Assembly (NCBI RefSeq): GCF_015350905.1
Contig: NZ_JADKRZ010000002.1
Span: forward strand, 1 to 64,000
DNA from: Curtobacterium sp. VKM Ac-2865
GTDB lineage: Bacteria > Actinomycetota > Actinomycetes > Actinomycetales > Microbacteriaceae
Direction of reading: 5' to 3'
DNA length: 64,000 bases
Of this stretch, positions 9,842 to 18,633 are shown in pieces. Both the position numbers and the translations under genes were made by a program. Under the pieces are notes generated by a model, which saw only the letters and a program-made list of their open reading frames with translations, made no database searches and was not told the origin of the DNA. Position 1 is the first letter of the stretch. Every line of letters begins with the position of its first letter.

Positions 9842-11866
9842 TCATCGTCGGGCCCGGAGCCGTCGCGCGGACAGCAGTCCCCCGCCGGTCAGCAGGAACA
9901 GCAGGGCCGCACCTCCGGCCAGCGGGAGCCCGGACACGCCGGTGAACGCCAGGCTGCCGTCAGGACCACCCACCGCTCCGCCACCAGCAGGCGGAACCGC
10001 ACCGGGCTGCGCCGTCGGGGACGGTCGAGCCGGAGACGGCGAGGCGGTCGGAGTCGGAGTGCCGGCACCGGGCGCCGGCACGGCAGCAGGGACGGTCACC
10101 TGGACGCTCGCCTGCACCGGGTCCGACGCACCGAACACCCCGTCGGGCGTCGCTTCGACCGCGACCTCGACCGTGCGTGGCTCGTCGACGGGCACCGCGA
10201 CGACCACGGTCGTGTCCTCGCCGGGAGCCAGGTCGGGCACCGGGGTCGGAGTGACTCCGGGGACGTCGACCTGGACGTCGACGAGTGGCACGTCGCCGGG
10301 GTTCGTCACGGTCACGGGGACGTCCACGGTCGTCGCTCCCGCCGCGGGCGTCGCCGGCTCCTCGGCCGCCACCGTCACGGCGGGCTGCTCGACGGGGACC
10401 TCGGCGGTCGCGGCGGCCGACGTCACGCCGGTCGTCGTGCCGGAGACGACCGCGGAGGCCGTCGCGGTGTTCCGGACCGAACCAGCGGTCACGTCCGCGG
10501 CGGACACCGGGGTGGGCGTGGTGGTGCGGCAGGTGGTGCTGTCCCCGGGGGCGAGCGTGTCCGACTCGCAGACGACGGCGCCAGCGGTGGGGTCGTCGAC
10601 GGCGACGGACGTCAGTGGCACCTGCCCGGCGTTGGTGGCCGTGAAGGTCCAGCCGACGGCGTCACCCGCACCGAACAGCCCGTTGCCGTCCGCGTCGACG
10701 GGGACGGCCCGCTTCGTCAAGGTCAGGCCGGTCGGCAGCGCCGTGTTCGTCACCGTGCACCGCACGGCGTCGCCGACGCCCACCGGGATCGCCGCACGCG
10801 TGCCGACGGCGTCGCCCTCGGGCAACGCTCCGCTCCCGCCGGTGCGCGTGCACGACCAGGACGGCGCTGCGTACCGGCTCGGGTCGGTCGTCCCCACCGG
10901 ACGCTCGGAGAAGGTCAACGGGTTGCCGTCGGCGGACACGAGCACGGTCACGTCACCGGTGGTCGCGGAGCCGTCGGTGCTGCCCGTGGTCGCTGCCGTC
11001 GCCACCTGTCGCCCGGCGGCGTCGGACACGGCAACGGAGAACGCGTCGCCGCCGAAGCCGCCGACGAGCTGCTTCGTGACGGACACGCGGGACACGAGGA
11101 CGCCGAACGCGACCCCCTCGCGCCCACCGCCGACCATGCGCTGCGTGAAGGTCGTCGGGGTGTCGGCCGCGACGATCGCCGTGCCGGTGGGGCTGTCGAC
11201 CGAGCCGGTGCAGGTCACCGTCGTGGTGCCGATCCCGGTGAAGCCGGCTCCGCAGGCGTTGCCGAGGTCGTCCCCGCCGTCCGCCCGGGTGGTGAGCGAG
11301 GTGAACGGCGCGTCCGAGGTCCACGTGATCGACTCGCCCCGCGCGGTGGACTCGGCGTCCGCTCCGACGAGGGACCACCCCTGCACCGGCTGTCCGGCAG
11401 CGTCCGTCACGGCGATGTCGGCGAGCGTCGCGGTGGTCGTCGCACGGCCGGTGGTCCCGGTGCGGTCCGCCTGGTACAGCGCCGGGCGGATGGTCGGGTC
11501 GACACCGGTGTAGTGGCCTCGGGTGCCGAGGTAGGCGCCACCCCAGGTCGGGAAGGCCTGGGCGGCGACCGGGTACCCGGTGACCGTCATCGTGGCGGCC
11601 AACCGGTAGCCGCCGGGCAGGTCGAGGCGCAGCGGCTGCGGGCTCCCCACGGCCGCGGGGTCGACGGAGGACAGGTCGAGCCAGCAGAGCGTGTCCGCGT
11701 ACCGGCCACTCCCACTCGCCGCGTAGTCGCAGCCGGGTGCAGCCGGTGCCGCGGCGGCAGGCGCGTCGGCTCCTGGTCCCAGACCGAACACCCCGCCGAC
11801 CACCAGACCGGCGGCGGCCAGGGCCCCCACGAACGACCACGAACGACGACGCACCCTGATCCCCAT
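9842..11866 (-). CDS. Sortase-anchored surface protein with LAxTG signal
   Basis: Secreted, wall-anchored protein of 674 residues. A signal peptide follows a MGIRVRRR start (hydrophobic core about residues 12-30, then Ala-rich cleavage). The N-terminal region (about 45-300) resembles the non-repetitive domain of CshA-type adhesins. The middle has Ig-like or DUF11-like beta repeats (TLTKRAVPVDADGNG and two similar units), then a Pro/Thr/Ser/Ala linker. The C-terminus has LAFTG (about residue 638), a hydrophobic helix and a RRLRARR tail, an LAxTG sorting signal of the kind used by class E sortases in high-GC actinobacteria. A probable adhesin or surface filament component; the binding partner is unknown. 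It is transcribed after sucD but beyond a strong hairpin, so it is probably separate. Confidence 0.85.
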   Translation of the reverse strand: MGIRVRRRSWSFVGALAAAGLVVGGVFGLGPGADAPAAAAPAAPGCDYAASGSGRYADTLCWLDLSSVDPAAVGSPQPLRLDLPGGYRLAATMTVTGYPVAAQAFPTWGGAYLGTRGHYTGVDPTIRPALYQADRTGTTGRATTTATLADIAVTDAAGQPVQGWSLVGADAESTARGESITWTSDAPFTSLTTRADGGDDLGNACGAGFTGIGTTTVTCTGSVDSPTGTAIVAADTPTTFTQRMVGGGREGVAFGVLVSRVSVTKQLVGGFGGDAFSVAVSDAAGRQVATAATTGSTDGSATTGDVTVLVSADGNPLTFSERPVGTTDPSRYAAPSWSCTRTGGSGALPEGDAVGTRAAIPVGVGDAVRCTVTNTALPTGLTLTKRAVPVDADGNGLFGAGDAVGWTFTATNAGQVPLTSVAVDDPTAGAVVCESDTLAPGDSTTCRTTTPTPVSAADVTAGSVRNTATASAVVSGTTTGVTSAAATAEVPVEQPAVTVAAEEPATPAAGATTVDVPVTVTNPGDVPLVDVQVDVPGVTPTPVPDLAPGEDTTVVVAVPVDEPRTVEVAVEATPDGVFGASDPVQASVQVTVPAAVPAPGAGTPTPTASPSPARPSPTAQPGAVPPAGGGAVGGPDGSLAFTGVSGLPLAGGAALLFLLTGGGLLSARRLRARR

Positions 11867-11925
11867 GGCGAGGACGCTACCCGGGCGGTGACGGCCCGTC
11901 CGGCCCGTCCGGCCACGGGAACGAC

Positions 11926-11959
11926 GGGAGGCTCGGTGCCAGCTGGCACCGAGCCTCCC
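11926..11959 (-). terminator. Perfect hairpin after sucD, built from the dispersed repeat
   Basis: Two perfect 15-base arms (GGGAGGCTCGGTGCC and complement) enclose AGCT. It lies 26 bases after the sucD stop and is the likely terminator of sucCD. The arm sequence is the same word that recurs across the window. Confidence 0.8.
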
Positions 11960-11985
11960 GGCAGTCCCCGTGGGGACGCACACCG

Positions 11986-12873
11986 CTACTTGGCGGCGAC
12001 CACCTCGCGCAGCAGCGCGGCGGTCTCGGACGGCGTCTTGCCGACCTTGACACCCGCGGCCTCGAGGGCCTGCTTCTTCGCCTCGGCGGTGCCGGCGGAA
12101 CCGGACACGATCGCGCCGGCGTGCCCCATCGTCTTGCCCTCCGGCGCGGTGAAGCCCGCGACGTAGCCGACGACCGGCTTGGTGACGTGCGCCTTGATGT
12201 ACTCGGCCGCACGCTCCTCGGCGTCGCCGCCGATCTCGCCGATCATCACGATGGCCTCGGTCTCGGGGTCGGCCTCGAACGCGGCGAGCGCGTCGATGTG
12301 CGTCGTCCCGACGACCGGGTCGCCGCCGATGCCGATGGCGGTCGAGAAGCCCAGGTCACGCAGCTCGTACATCATCTGGTAGGTCAGGGTGCCCGACTTC
12401 GAGACGAGGCCGATCGGGCCCTTGCCGGTGATCGTCGCCGGGGTGATGCCGACGAGCGACTCCCCCGGGGTGATGATGCCGGGGCAGTTCGGCCCGATGA
12501 TGCGGGTCTTCTCCCCGAGGGCCTTGGCGTGCGCCCAGAACTCGGCGGAGTCCTGCACGGGGATGCCCTCGGTGATGACGACGACGAGGGGGACCTCGGC
12601 GTCGATGGCCTCCATCACGGCGTCCTTCGCGAACGCCGGCGGGACGAAGACGATCGAGACGTCGGCACCGGTGGTGTCGACGGCCTCGCGCACGGAGCCG
12701 AAGACGGGGAGCTCGACGTCGCCGTGGGTCACGGTCGTGCCGGCCTTGCGGGCGTTGACGCCACCGACGACCTGGGTGCCGGCCTTGAGCATGAGGGCGG
12801 TGTGCTTGGTGCCTTCGCCGCCGGTGATGCCCTGGACGATGACCTTGGAGTCCTTGGTGAGGAAGATCGACAT
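11986..12873 (-). CDS. sucD: Succinyl-CoA ligase [ADP-forming], alpha subunit
   Basis: Alpha subunit of the TCA-cycle enzyme that converts succinyl-CoA to succinate with nucleotide phosphorylation. It has 295 residues, standard for the family. The CoA-binding N-terminus starts [15 protein letters not shown] and the phosphohistidine lies in [12 protein letters not shown] near residue 249. It is preceded by an SD-like AAGGGA and follows sucC by 11 bases, forming a two-gene operon closed by the hairpin at 11926-11959. Confidence 0.97.
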   Translation of the reverse strand: MSIFLTKDSKVIVQGITGGEGTKHTALMLKAGTQVVGGVNARKAGTTVTHGDVELPVFGSVREAVDTTGADVSIVFVPPAFAKDAVMEAIDAEVPLVVVITEGIPVQDSAEFWAHAKALGEKTRIIGPNCPGIITPGESLVGITPATITGKGPIGLVSKSGTLTYQMMYELRDLGFSTAIGIGGDPVVGTTHIDALAAFEADPETEAIVMIGEIGGDAEERAAEYIKAHVTKPVVGYVAGFTAPEGKTMGHAGAIVSGSAGTAEAKKQALEAAGVKVGKTPSETAALLREVVAAK

Positions 12874-12884
12874 GGTCAGTCCCT

Positions 12885-14054
12885 TCAGGCCGCGGCTGCG
12901 GCGAGTTCGGCGGCCTTCTCGGCCGCGTCGTCCATGGTCGCGGCGACGGTGACGAGCGGGTGCGCTGCCTCCGCCAGGATCCGTCGGCCCTCTTCCACGT
13001 TGTTGCCGTCCAGGCGGACGACGAGCGGCTTGGTGGCCGCGTCGCCGAGGATGCCGAGCGCGGCGACGATGCCGTTCGCGACGGCGTCGCAGGCGGTGAT
13101 GCCGCCGAAGACGTTCACGAAGACGCTCTTGACCTGCGGGTCGCCGAGGATGACGTCGAGGCCGTTGGCCATCACCTCGGCGGAGGCGCCGCCGCCGATG
13201 TCGAGGAAGTTGGCGGGCTTCACGCCGCCGTGGCGCTCACCGGCGTAGGCGACGACGTCGAGCGTCGACATGACGAGCCCCGCACCGTTGCCGATGACGC
13301 CGACCTGGCCGTCGAGCTTGACGTAGTTCAGGCCGTGGGCCTTCGCCTTGGCCTCGAGCGGGTCCTCGCTGGCGGTGTCCTCGAGGGCCTTGTGGTTCTC
13401 GTGCCGGAAGTCGGCGTTCTCGTCGAGGGTGACCTTGCCGTCGAGCGCGACGATCTGGCCGTCACCCGTGCGGACGAGGGGGTTGACCTCGACGAGGGTG
13501 GCGTCCTCGCCTGCGAAGACGTCGTAGAGCTTGACGAAGACGCCCGCGACCTGCATGACGAGGTCCTCGGGGAAGCCGGCCTGGCGCGCGATGGCCTCGC
13601 CCGCTTCCTGGTTGATGCCGGTCAGCGGGTTGACCTCGACCCGGGCGAGCGCCTCGGGCTTCTCCACCGCGAGCTGCTCGATCTCCATGCCGCCCTCGAC
13701 GCTCACGAGCGACAGGTAGGAGCGGTTGGCGCGGTCGAGGAGCACGGAGAAGTAGAACTCCTCGGCGATGTCCGCGCCCTGGGCGACCATGACGCGCTGC
13801 ACGGTGTGGCCCTTGATGTCGAGGCCGAGGATCGCCTGCGCGTGCTCGAAGGCCTCGTCCGGGGTCTTCGCGACCTTGACGCCGCCGGCCTTGCCGCGGC
13901 CGCCGACCTTCACCTGCGCCTTGACGACGACCACGCCGCCGATCTGCTCGGCTGCTGCCTTCGCCTGCTCTGGAGTGTCGGCGATGATGCCCTGCAGCAC
14001 AGGGACGCCGTAGGACTCGAAGAGGTCCCTGGCCTGGTACTCGAAAAGATCCAC
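12885..14054 (-). CDS. sucC: Succinyl-CoA ligase [ADP-forming], beta subunit
   Basis: ATP-grasp beta subunit that binds the nucleotide and pairs with SucD. The 389-residue length matches the family. The start is a GTG giving (M)[15 protein letters not shown], the conserved N-terminus; the longer upstream ORF has no homologous character. ATP-grasp features include [15 protein letters not shown] near residue 50 and [12 protein letters not shown] near residue 195. A GGGAAG motif lies upstream of the GTG. It is the first gene of the sucCD operon. Confidence 0.96.
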   Translation of the reverse strand: MDLFEYQARDLFESYGVPVLQGIIADTPEQAKAAAEQIGGVVVVKAQVKVGGRGKAGGVKVAKTPDEAFEHAQAILGLDIKGHTVQRVMVAQGADIAEEFYFSVLLDRANRSYLSLVSVEGGMEIEQLAVEKPEALARVEVNPLTGINQEAGEAIARQAGFPEDLVMQVAGVFVKLYDVFAGEDATLVEVNPLVRTGDGQIVALDGKVTLDENADFRHENHKALEDTASEDPLEAKAKAHGLNYVKLDGQVGVIGNGAGLVMSTLDVVAYAGERHGGVKPANFLDIGGGASAEVMANGLDVILGDPQVKSVFVNVFGGITACDAVANGIVAALGILGDAATKPLVVRLDGNNVEEGRRILAEAAHPLVTVAATMDDAAEKAAELAAAAA

Positions 14055-14230
14055 GCTGTTCTTCTTCCCGCACGGTGTCGTGCGATCGGCATCGGTCATC
14101 CGGTCGCAGCGCTCAGCATCGAGGGTCGCTCGATGTCGAGACAACGGCCGGGACCGAGCCTAGCGGTGGCGGGTGAACGCCGGGTGCGCGGGGCTCCGGC
14201 GGCGGTCGAGGCACCCCGGCCAGCGGCCGA

Positions 14231-14287
14231 TGGCCACGACGCGCACCCGTGGCCACGTCGCGCATCCGTGGCCGGCTCGCGCATCGC
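14231..14287. repeat. Three tandem 19-bp units upstream of the recQ-like gene
   Basis: Units begin at 14231, 14250 and 14269; the first two read TGGCCACGACGCGCACCCG and TGGCCACGTCGCGCATCCG, and the third is more diverged. They lie between the divergent sucC and recQ-like genes, about 40 bases before the helicase start, and could hold the promoter region. Confidence 0.6.
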
Positions 14288-14326
14288 CGAGGCCGACCGC
14301 AAGCAGCCGCTCGGCACGGTGGACCG

Positions 14327-15952
14327 ATGCACGACGCACTCCGTTCCCAGGCCGCCGGCGTCTTCGGGTGGCAGCTCCGCCCGGACCAGCAGACAGTCAT
14401 CGACGCCGTCCTCGACGGGCGCGACGCCCTGGCCGTGATGCCGACCGGTTCCGGCAAGTCCGCCACGTACCAGGTGGCCGGTCTGGCGCTCGACGGGCTC
14501 GTGCTCGTCGTCTCGCCCCTCGTCGCCCTGCAGGAGGACCAGGTCGTCGGCCTCGCGGAGCACCCCGACGCGCCGAGGGCCGTCACGGTGAACGCCACGA
14601 AGCGCTCCCGCGACCTGGCCGAGGCATGGGACGCGGTCACGGCGGGCGAGGTCCGCTACGTGTTCCTGGCGCCCGAACAGCTGGCGAAGGAGGACGTGCA
14701 GAAGCGGCTCCGCGCAGCCGGGGTCGCCCTGGTCGCCGTCGACGAGGCGCACTGCGTCTCCTCGTGGGGACACGACTTCCGCCCGGACTACCTCGGGCTC
14801 GGTGAGGCGATCGAGCGGCTCGGACGCCCGCCGGTCCTCGCGCTCACAGCGACGGGCTCCTCCCCCGTGCGGGACGACGTCGTCGCCCGCCTCGGCATGC
14901 GGGACCCGCTGGTGCTCGCCGCCGGGTTCGACCGTCCGGAGCTCCGGCTCGAGGTGCGCCGCCACGAGGACGAGGTCGGCAAGCGTGAGGCCGTCGTCGA
15001 GCAGGTCGCCGGGCTCGAGGGCGTCGGCATCGTCTACGTCGCCACGCGCGCCGAGACCCTCGTCTACGCCGACGAGCTCGTCGAGAGCGGACGGGTCGCG
15101 CAGCCGTACCACGCCGGTCTCCGGGTGAAGGACCGCGAGCGCGTGCTCGCCGGGTTCCACGACGGGTCCGTCGAGGTCGTCGTCGCCACGAGCGCGTTCG
15201 GCATGGGCATCGACAAGGCCGACGTCCGCTTCGTCGTGCACGCCGACGTGCCCGAGTCGGTCGACGCCTACTACCAGGAGGTCGGTCGCGCCGGCCGTGA
15301 CGGCGACGCCGCCCTCGCGACCCTGCACTACCGTGCCGAGGACCTCGGGCTGCGCCGGTTCTTCGCCGCCGGCAGCCCCGCGCCGAAGTCGCTGCGAGCG
15401 GTCTTCGACGCGGTGCCCGTGGACGGCGCGATCGCCCGCTCGGCGCTGGCTGACGCGTCCGGCACGGCCGCCCGCACCGCCGGCCGCGCCGCGAACGCCC
15501 TCATCGACGCGGGCGTCCTGGTCGACGGTCACGACGGCATCGCCCGCGCCGACGACGCACCGGCGAGCGCCGCAGCCGCGGCCAGTGCAGCCAAGGAGCG
15601 CGCACGCGAGCGGGAGCAGATCGAGGAGTCCCGGATCGCGATGATGCGCCAGTTCGCGGAGACGAACAGCTGCCGTCGCCAGTTCCTGCTCGGGTACTTC
15701 GGCGACGAGCTGACCGAGCCCTGCGGCAACTGCGACACCTGCACGTCCGGCACGGCCGAGCAGACGCACGCGGCCGACGGCAGCCACGACGCCGAGTGGC
15801 CGCCGGACGCCCCCGTGGAGCACCCGCAGTGGGGCCACGGCACGGTGATGAGCACCGAGGACGACCGGCTGACGGTCTTCTTCGAGTCGGCGGGCTACCG
15901 GACCCTCGCCCTGGCCGACGTCGAGGAGCGCGGCCTGCTCGAACGCGTCTGA
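14327..15952 (+). CDS. RecQ-family ATP-dependent DNA helicase
   Basis: Superfamily 2 DNA helicase of 541 residues for DNA repair or recombination. The Q-like motif is FGWQLRPDQQ, Walker A is TGSGKSATYQV (about residue 44), the DEAH box is VDEAHCVSSWGHDFRPDY (about 138), and motif VI is QEVGRAGRDG. The four-cysteine RecQ zinc site is present (CRRQFLLGYF ... CGNCDTC, about 448-472). After it come only about 65 residues with no HRDC domain, so this is the short RecQ type common in actinobacteria. The start ATG is the first Met before the conserved FGWQLRPDQ. It is divergent from sucC. Confidence 0.93.
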   Translation: MHDALRSQAAGVFGWQLRPDQQTVIDAVLDGRDALAVMPTGSGKSATYQVAGLALDGLVLVVSPLVALQEDQVVGLAEHPDAPRAVTVNATKRSRDLAEAWDAVTAGEVRYVFLAPEQLAKEDVQKRLRAAGVALVAVDEAHCVSSWGHDFRPDYLGLGEAIERLGRPPVLALTATGSSPVRDDVVARLGMRDPLVLAAGFDRPELRLEVRRHEDEVGKREAVVEQVAGLEGVGIVYVATRAETLVYADELVESGRVAQPYHAGLRVKDRERVLAGFHDGSVEVVVATSAFGMGIDKADVRFVVHADVPESVDAYYQEVGRAGRDGDAALATLHYRAEDLGLRRFFAAGSPAPKSLRAVFDAVPVDGAIARSALADASGTAARTAGRAANALIDAGVLVDGHDGIARADDAPASAAAAASAAKERAREREQIEESRIAMMRQFAETNSCRRQFLLGYFGDELTEPCGNCDTCTSGTAEQTHAADGSHDAEWPPDAPVEHPQWGHGTVMSTEDDRLTVFFESAGYRTLALADVEERGLLERV

Positions 15953-15970
15953 GCGACGCCCACGGGGGAC

Positions 15971-16004
15971 GCGCGGTCGCTCCACCAGACGGCGGCGACC
16001 GCGC
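15971..16004 (+). terminator. Hairpin after the recQ-like gene
   Basis: Perfect 10-bp arms GCGCGGTCGC and GCGACCGCGC separated by 14 bases, starting 18 bases after the stop codon. Confidence 0.65.
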
Positions 16005-16136
16005 TCCACTCCCCCGAGCAGAGGCGAGTGTGCACGGTCATCGTGTCCGCCTGGTGACGTGCCGGTGAACGGTGGTCATCCTGGGCATCCCACCAGTGAC
16101 GCGGCGTACACAAGAACCCCCACGGAAGGAGCGCAG

Positions 16137-16553
16137 ATGAGCGCGGAACAGAACCAACAGGCACAGGAACGACTGGGCGAGATCCTGGAGGCGCGGGCGT
16201 TCGAGCGGTTCTCCGAGGTGTGGGCCGAGGACGTCGTGGACCACGACCCGGGCCCCGACCAGGCCCCCGGCCTCGAGGGCATCGTCGCGTTCTGGCAGGA
16301 CTTCACGACGGCGTTCCCGGACCTGTCGCTCGAACCGGACCCACTCGTCGTCACCGACGACTTCATCACCGCCGTCTTCACCATCCGTGGCACGCACACC
16401 GGTCCGTTCCAGGGCCACGAGCCCACCGGCAAGGCGTTCACGGTGCGCGGCATCCAGGTGTCGAAGTTCCGCGACGGAAAGATCGCCGAGCGCTGGGGCG
16501 CCACCGACGAGAAGGGCCTCGCCGAGCAGCTCGGCCTGGCCGCGCACGCCTGA
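16137..16553 (+). CDS. SnoaL-like (NTF2-fold) ester cyclase family protein
   Basis: A 138-residue cytosolic protein of the SnoaL-like polyketide cyclase/ester cyclase group. The characteristic order is visible: an early acidic segment (VWAEDVVDHDPG), then FWQDFTTAFPDLSLEPD near residue 60, GTHTGPFQGHEPTGKAF, and a C-terminal FRDGKIAERWGATD. Such proteins adopt the NTF2 fold and their substrates are diverse; none can be assigned here. The start has a strong GGAAGGAG 9 bases upstream. The next gene begins 37 bases after the stop with its own ribosome site, so they may be co-transcribed. Confidence 0.85.
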   Translation: MSAEQNQQAQERLGEILEARAFERFSEVWAEDVVDHDPGPDQAPGLEGIVAFWQDFTTAFPDLSLEPDPLVVTDDFITAVFTIRGTHTGPFQGHEPTGKAFTVRGIQVSKFRDGKIAERWGATDEKGLAEQLGLAAHA

Positions 16554-16590
16554 CCCCTCCCTGATCCCGATCCACCGAAGGAGAACCACC

Positions 16591-16884
16591 ATGAGCGACC
16601 CCGGCATCAGCCCCGTCGACGACTTCGACTCCCAGGCACGCCGCGACGACGACATCGACCGCGAGCACGTCGGCCCGTACGAGGTCGACGAGACCGAGGA
16701 GTCCCTCGAGACCGTCACGAACGACGCCGTGGCCGGCGAGACCGTCGAGCCGCAGCCGGGCGACGGCACCGACGACGGCCCCACGGGTGGTGCGCCGCGC
16801 GAGGCCTCGGCCGACCTGTGGGAGCACGACGACGACACCGAGCGCCCCGACCTCGGGAACGACCTCGGCACGAAGCCGCTCTGA
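16591..16884 (+). CDS. Small, highly acidic protein of unknown function
   Basis: A 97-residue soluble protein with a good ribosome site (AAGGAG, 8 bases before the ATG). It is rich in Asp and Glu (DDFDSQARRDDDIDRE, DETEESLETV, EHDDDTERPD), has no hydrophobic core, no cysteine and no signal peptide, and looks intrinsically disordered. I recognise no family. It follows the SnoaL-like gene closely on the same strand. The downstream hairpin at 16935-16977 could end this transcript. Confidence 0.75.
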   Translation: MSDPGISPVDDFDSQARRDDDIDREHVGPYEVDETEESLETVTNDAVAGETVEPQPGDGTDDGPTGGAPREASADLWEHDDDTERPDLGNDLGTKPL

Positions 16885-16921
16885 GCGGCACTCCGGCAAG
16901 CTCGCGCGCGATGATGGTGCC

Positions 16922-17743
16922 GTGAGCAGTGGACGGACGGGAGGCTCGGTGCCGGACGCGCACCGAGCCTCCCGTCCGGTGCGTGGTCGCGACCAGGTCC
17001 TGGCCCACGTCCTCGCGGACAGCACGCCGGTCGTGGCCGGTGGCCGCGCCATCCTGCTGCAGATCGCTGACCCGGTGGTCGCGGCCGGCGTCCGCCGGCA
17101 CTCCGACTTCGCCCGGCGGCCGCAGCAGCGGCTCGCCCACACCCTGATGTACGTGTACGCGGTGGTGATCGGCACACCGTCCGACGCGGCCATGGCGACC
17201 GCCTTCGTCAACCGTGCGCACGTGCCGGTGTCCGGCGCGGACGACGTCGACCGGCAGCTCTGGGTGGCGGCGACGCTCTACGACTCCGCACTCCGAGCGC
17301 ACGACGCCTTCGGCACGCCGGTCTCCGCGGAGCTGGCCCAACGGATGCTCGACGCCTACGCGCCTCTCGGCGTCGCGCTGCGGGTCCCCGAGGCCCGCTG
17401 GCCCGACTCGGTCGCCGCCTTCGAGGCCTACTGGGACCGCACCCTCGCGACCCTCCACGTGACCGACGACGCCCGCGGGGTCGTCCGCGACCTGCTGCAT
17501 CCACGGTTCGCGCCGTTCTGGGTGCGCGCCGCGATGCCGCTCGTCCGGATCGTCACCGTCGGACTGCTACCGGACTCGGTGCGCGCGCAGTACGGCTTCG
17601 CCTGGGGCCCTCGCGAGGAACGGCGCTTCCGCCGGACGACGACCGGGCTGCGCCGCGTGCGTGCGGTCGTGCCGGGCCCGCTCCTGCGCCTGCCCGGGCC
17701 GCTGCTGATCAGATCGATGCGGCGGATGGCGGACCGACACTGA
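16922..17743 (+). CDS. DUF2236 (MpaB-like) oxygenase family protein
   Basis: A 273-residue protein of the DUF2236 family, related to the heme-containing latex-clearing/MpaB oxygenases. The core signature is GGRAILLQIADPVVAAGVR followed by HSDF, then a helix with GTPSDAAMATAFVNRAHVPVSG. The family usually has His-Pro where this protein has Asp-Pro (ADPVVA). The start is uncertain: GTG 16922 has a possible -10 element GATGAT 6 bases upstream (leaderless), and GTG 16979 is the alternative. With the first, the perfect 18-bp hairpin at 16935-16977 lies inside the coding sequence and encodes GRTGGSVPDAHRASRP. Function unknown. Confidence 0.75.
   Translation: MSSGRTGGSVPDAHRASRPVRGRDQVLAHVLADSTPVVAGGRAILLQIADPVVAAGVRRHSDFARRPQQRLAHTLMYVYAVVIGTPSDAAMATAFVNRAHVPVSGADDVDRQLWVAATLYDSALRAHDAFGTPVSAELAQRMLDAYAPLGVALRVPEARWPDSVAAFEAYWDRTLATLHVTDDARGVVRDLLHPRFAPFWVRAAMPLVRIVTVGLLPDSVRAQYGFAWGPREERRFRRTTTGLRRVRAVVPGPLLRLPGPLLIRSMRRMADRH
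16935..16977. repeat. Perfect 18-bp palindromic copy of the GGAGGCTCGG repeat
   Basis: Arms GGACGGGAGGCTCGGTGC and its exact complement surround a 7-base loop. It may terminate the preceding gene or lie within the 5' end of the DUF2236 coding sequence. Its arm is almost the same sequence as the sucD terminator arm. Confidence 0.75.
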
Positions 17744-17747
17744 CGAA

Positions 17748-17781
17748 GTTCTTGTCACACTGACAAGTACCGTGCTACGGT
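17748..17781 (+). promoter_or_regulatory. NrtR-type operator and leaderless promoter of the NAD-salvage operon
   Basis: A near-perfect palindrome, GTTCTTGTCA-CAC-TGACAAGTAC (17748-17770), overlaps a -35-like TTGTCA. A TACGGT -10 element lies at 17776-17781, six bases before the ATG, so the mRNA is probably leaderless. The third gene of the operon encodes an NrtR-like regulator, so autoregulation through this palindrome is likely. This is inferred from position and symmetry, not from a matched consensus. Confidence 0.65.
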
Positions 17782-17787
17782 CGAGCC

Positions 17788-18633
17788 ATGGCAGTCGAAC
17801 TCAGCACCCGGGACAACCGGGGCACCCAGACGACACCGACGTTCTCCACGATGCGGTTCCCCGCTGGTGAAGCCCACGTCAAGGTCGCGGACGACCACAC
17901 CGACGCGGCAGACCTCACCGAGATCGCGACCCTCCGCGGCGCGAGCGGTGACGACCTGATGATGCTCGGCATGTGGGCCGACGCCGTGCGGCAGCGCGGA
18001 TCGAAGTCCGTCGCACTCGTCCCCTACCTGCCCGGCGCCCGACAGGACCGCGGCATCCCGTTCGGGGCGAAGGTCTACGCCGACGTCCTCAACGGCTTCG
18101 GCATCGACCAGGTCATCGCGTTCGACCCGCACTCGCCGGTCATCGTCGGGCTCATCGAGCACCTGACCGTGGTCACCAGCGAGCGGGTCGTCCGTGACGC
18201 CGTGGTCGGCGCTCCCGGCACCGACCAGCGCTACCAGGGCATCATCGCGCCGGACAAGGGCGCGGTCCCCCGGGCCACGGCCGTCGCCGAGGCGTGCGAC
18301 CTGCCCGTGTACAAGGCCGAGAAGCACCGCAACCCGGACACCGGCAAGCTCGACGGCTTCAGCTGCGAGCCGCTGCCCGACACCGGCCGCTTCCTGGTGG
18401 TCGACGACATCTGCGACGGCGGCGGCACCTTCATGGGCCTCGCCGGGTCGACCGGTCTCCGCAAGGACCGCCTCGGCCTCTGGGTCTCGCACGGGGTCTT
18501 CTCCGGCCGGGCCACGGCGCTCGCGGAGCACTTCGGCGAGATCGTCACCACCGACTCCTACCCGGCGCAGTCCGGGGTCCCCGGCCTCGTGACCGTGCCA
18601 CTCACCCCCTTCCTGACGGAGCAGATCCGATGA
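17788..18633 (+). CDS. PRPP-synthetase-like protein of the NAD-salvage operon
   Basis: A 281-residue phosphoribosyl-pyrophosphate-synthetase homologue, shorter than housekeeping Prs (about 315-325). Family landmarks are recognisable but diverged: RFPAGEAHVKV near the start, PYLPGARQDR for the usual PYFGYARQDR, FDPHSPVIVG for the metal-binding His region, and the PRPP loop VVDDICDGGGTF. It probably supplies PRPP to the phosphoribosyltransferase encoded next, whose ATG overlaps this stop (ATGA). Such Prs-like genes are known beside nadV and nrtR in NAD-salvage operons. A related use, pyrophosphorylating ADP-ribose as in phage NAD-restoring enzymes, cannot be excluded from sequence. Confidence 0.85.
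   Translation: MAVELSTRDNRGTQTTPTFSTMRFPAGEAHVKVADDHTDAADLTEIATLRGASGDDLMMLGMWADAVRQRGSKSVALVPYLPGARQDRGIPFGAKVYADVLNGFGIDQVIAFDPHSPVIVGLIEHLTVVTSERVVRDAVVGAPGTDQRYQGIIAPDKGAVPRATAVAEACDLPVYKAEKHRNPDTGKLDGFSCEPLPDTGRFLVVDDICDGGGTFMGLAGSTGLRKDRLGLWVSHGVFSGRATALAEHFGEIVTTDSYPAQSGVPGLVTVPLTPFLTEQIR

Noticed and set aside
7995..11513. A 1172-codon plus-strand open frame opposite the PerM-like and surface-protein genes
   Set aside because: Same type of shadow; no ribosome site and repetitive Arg/Ala/Pro composition.
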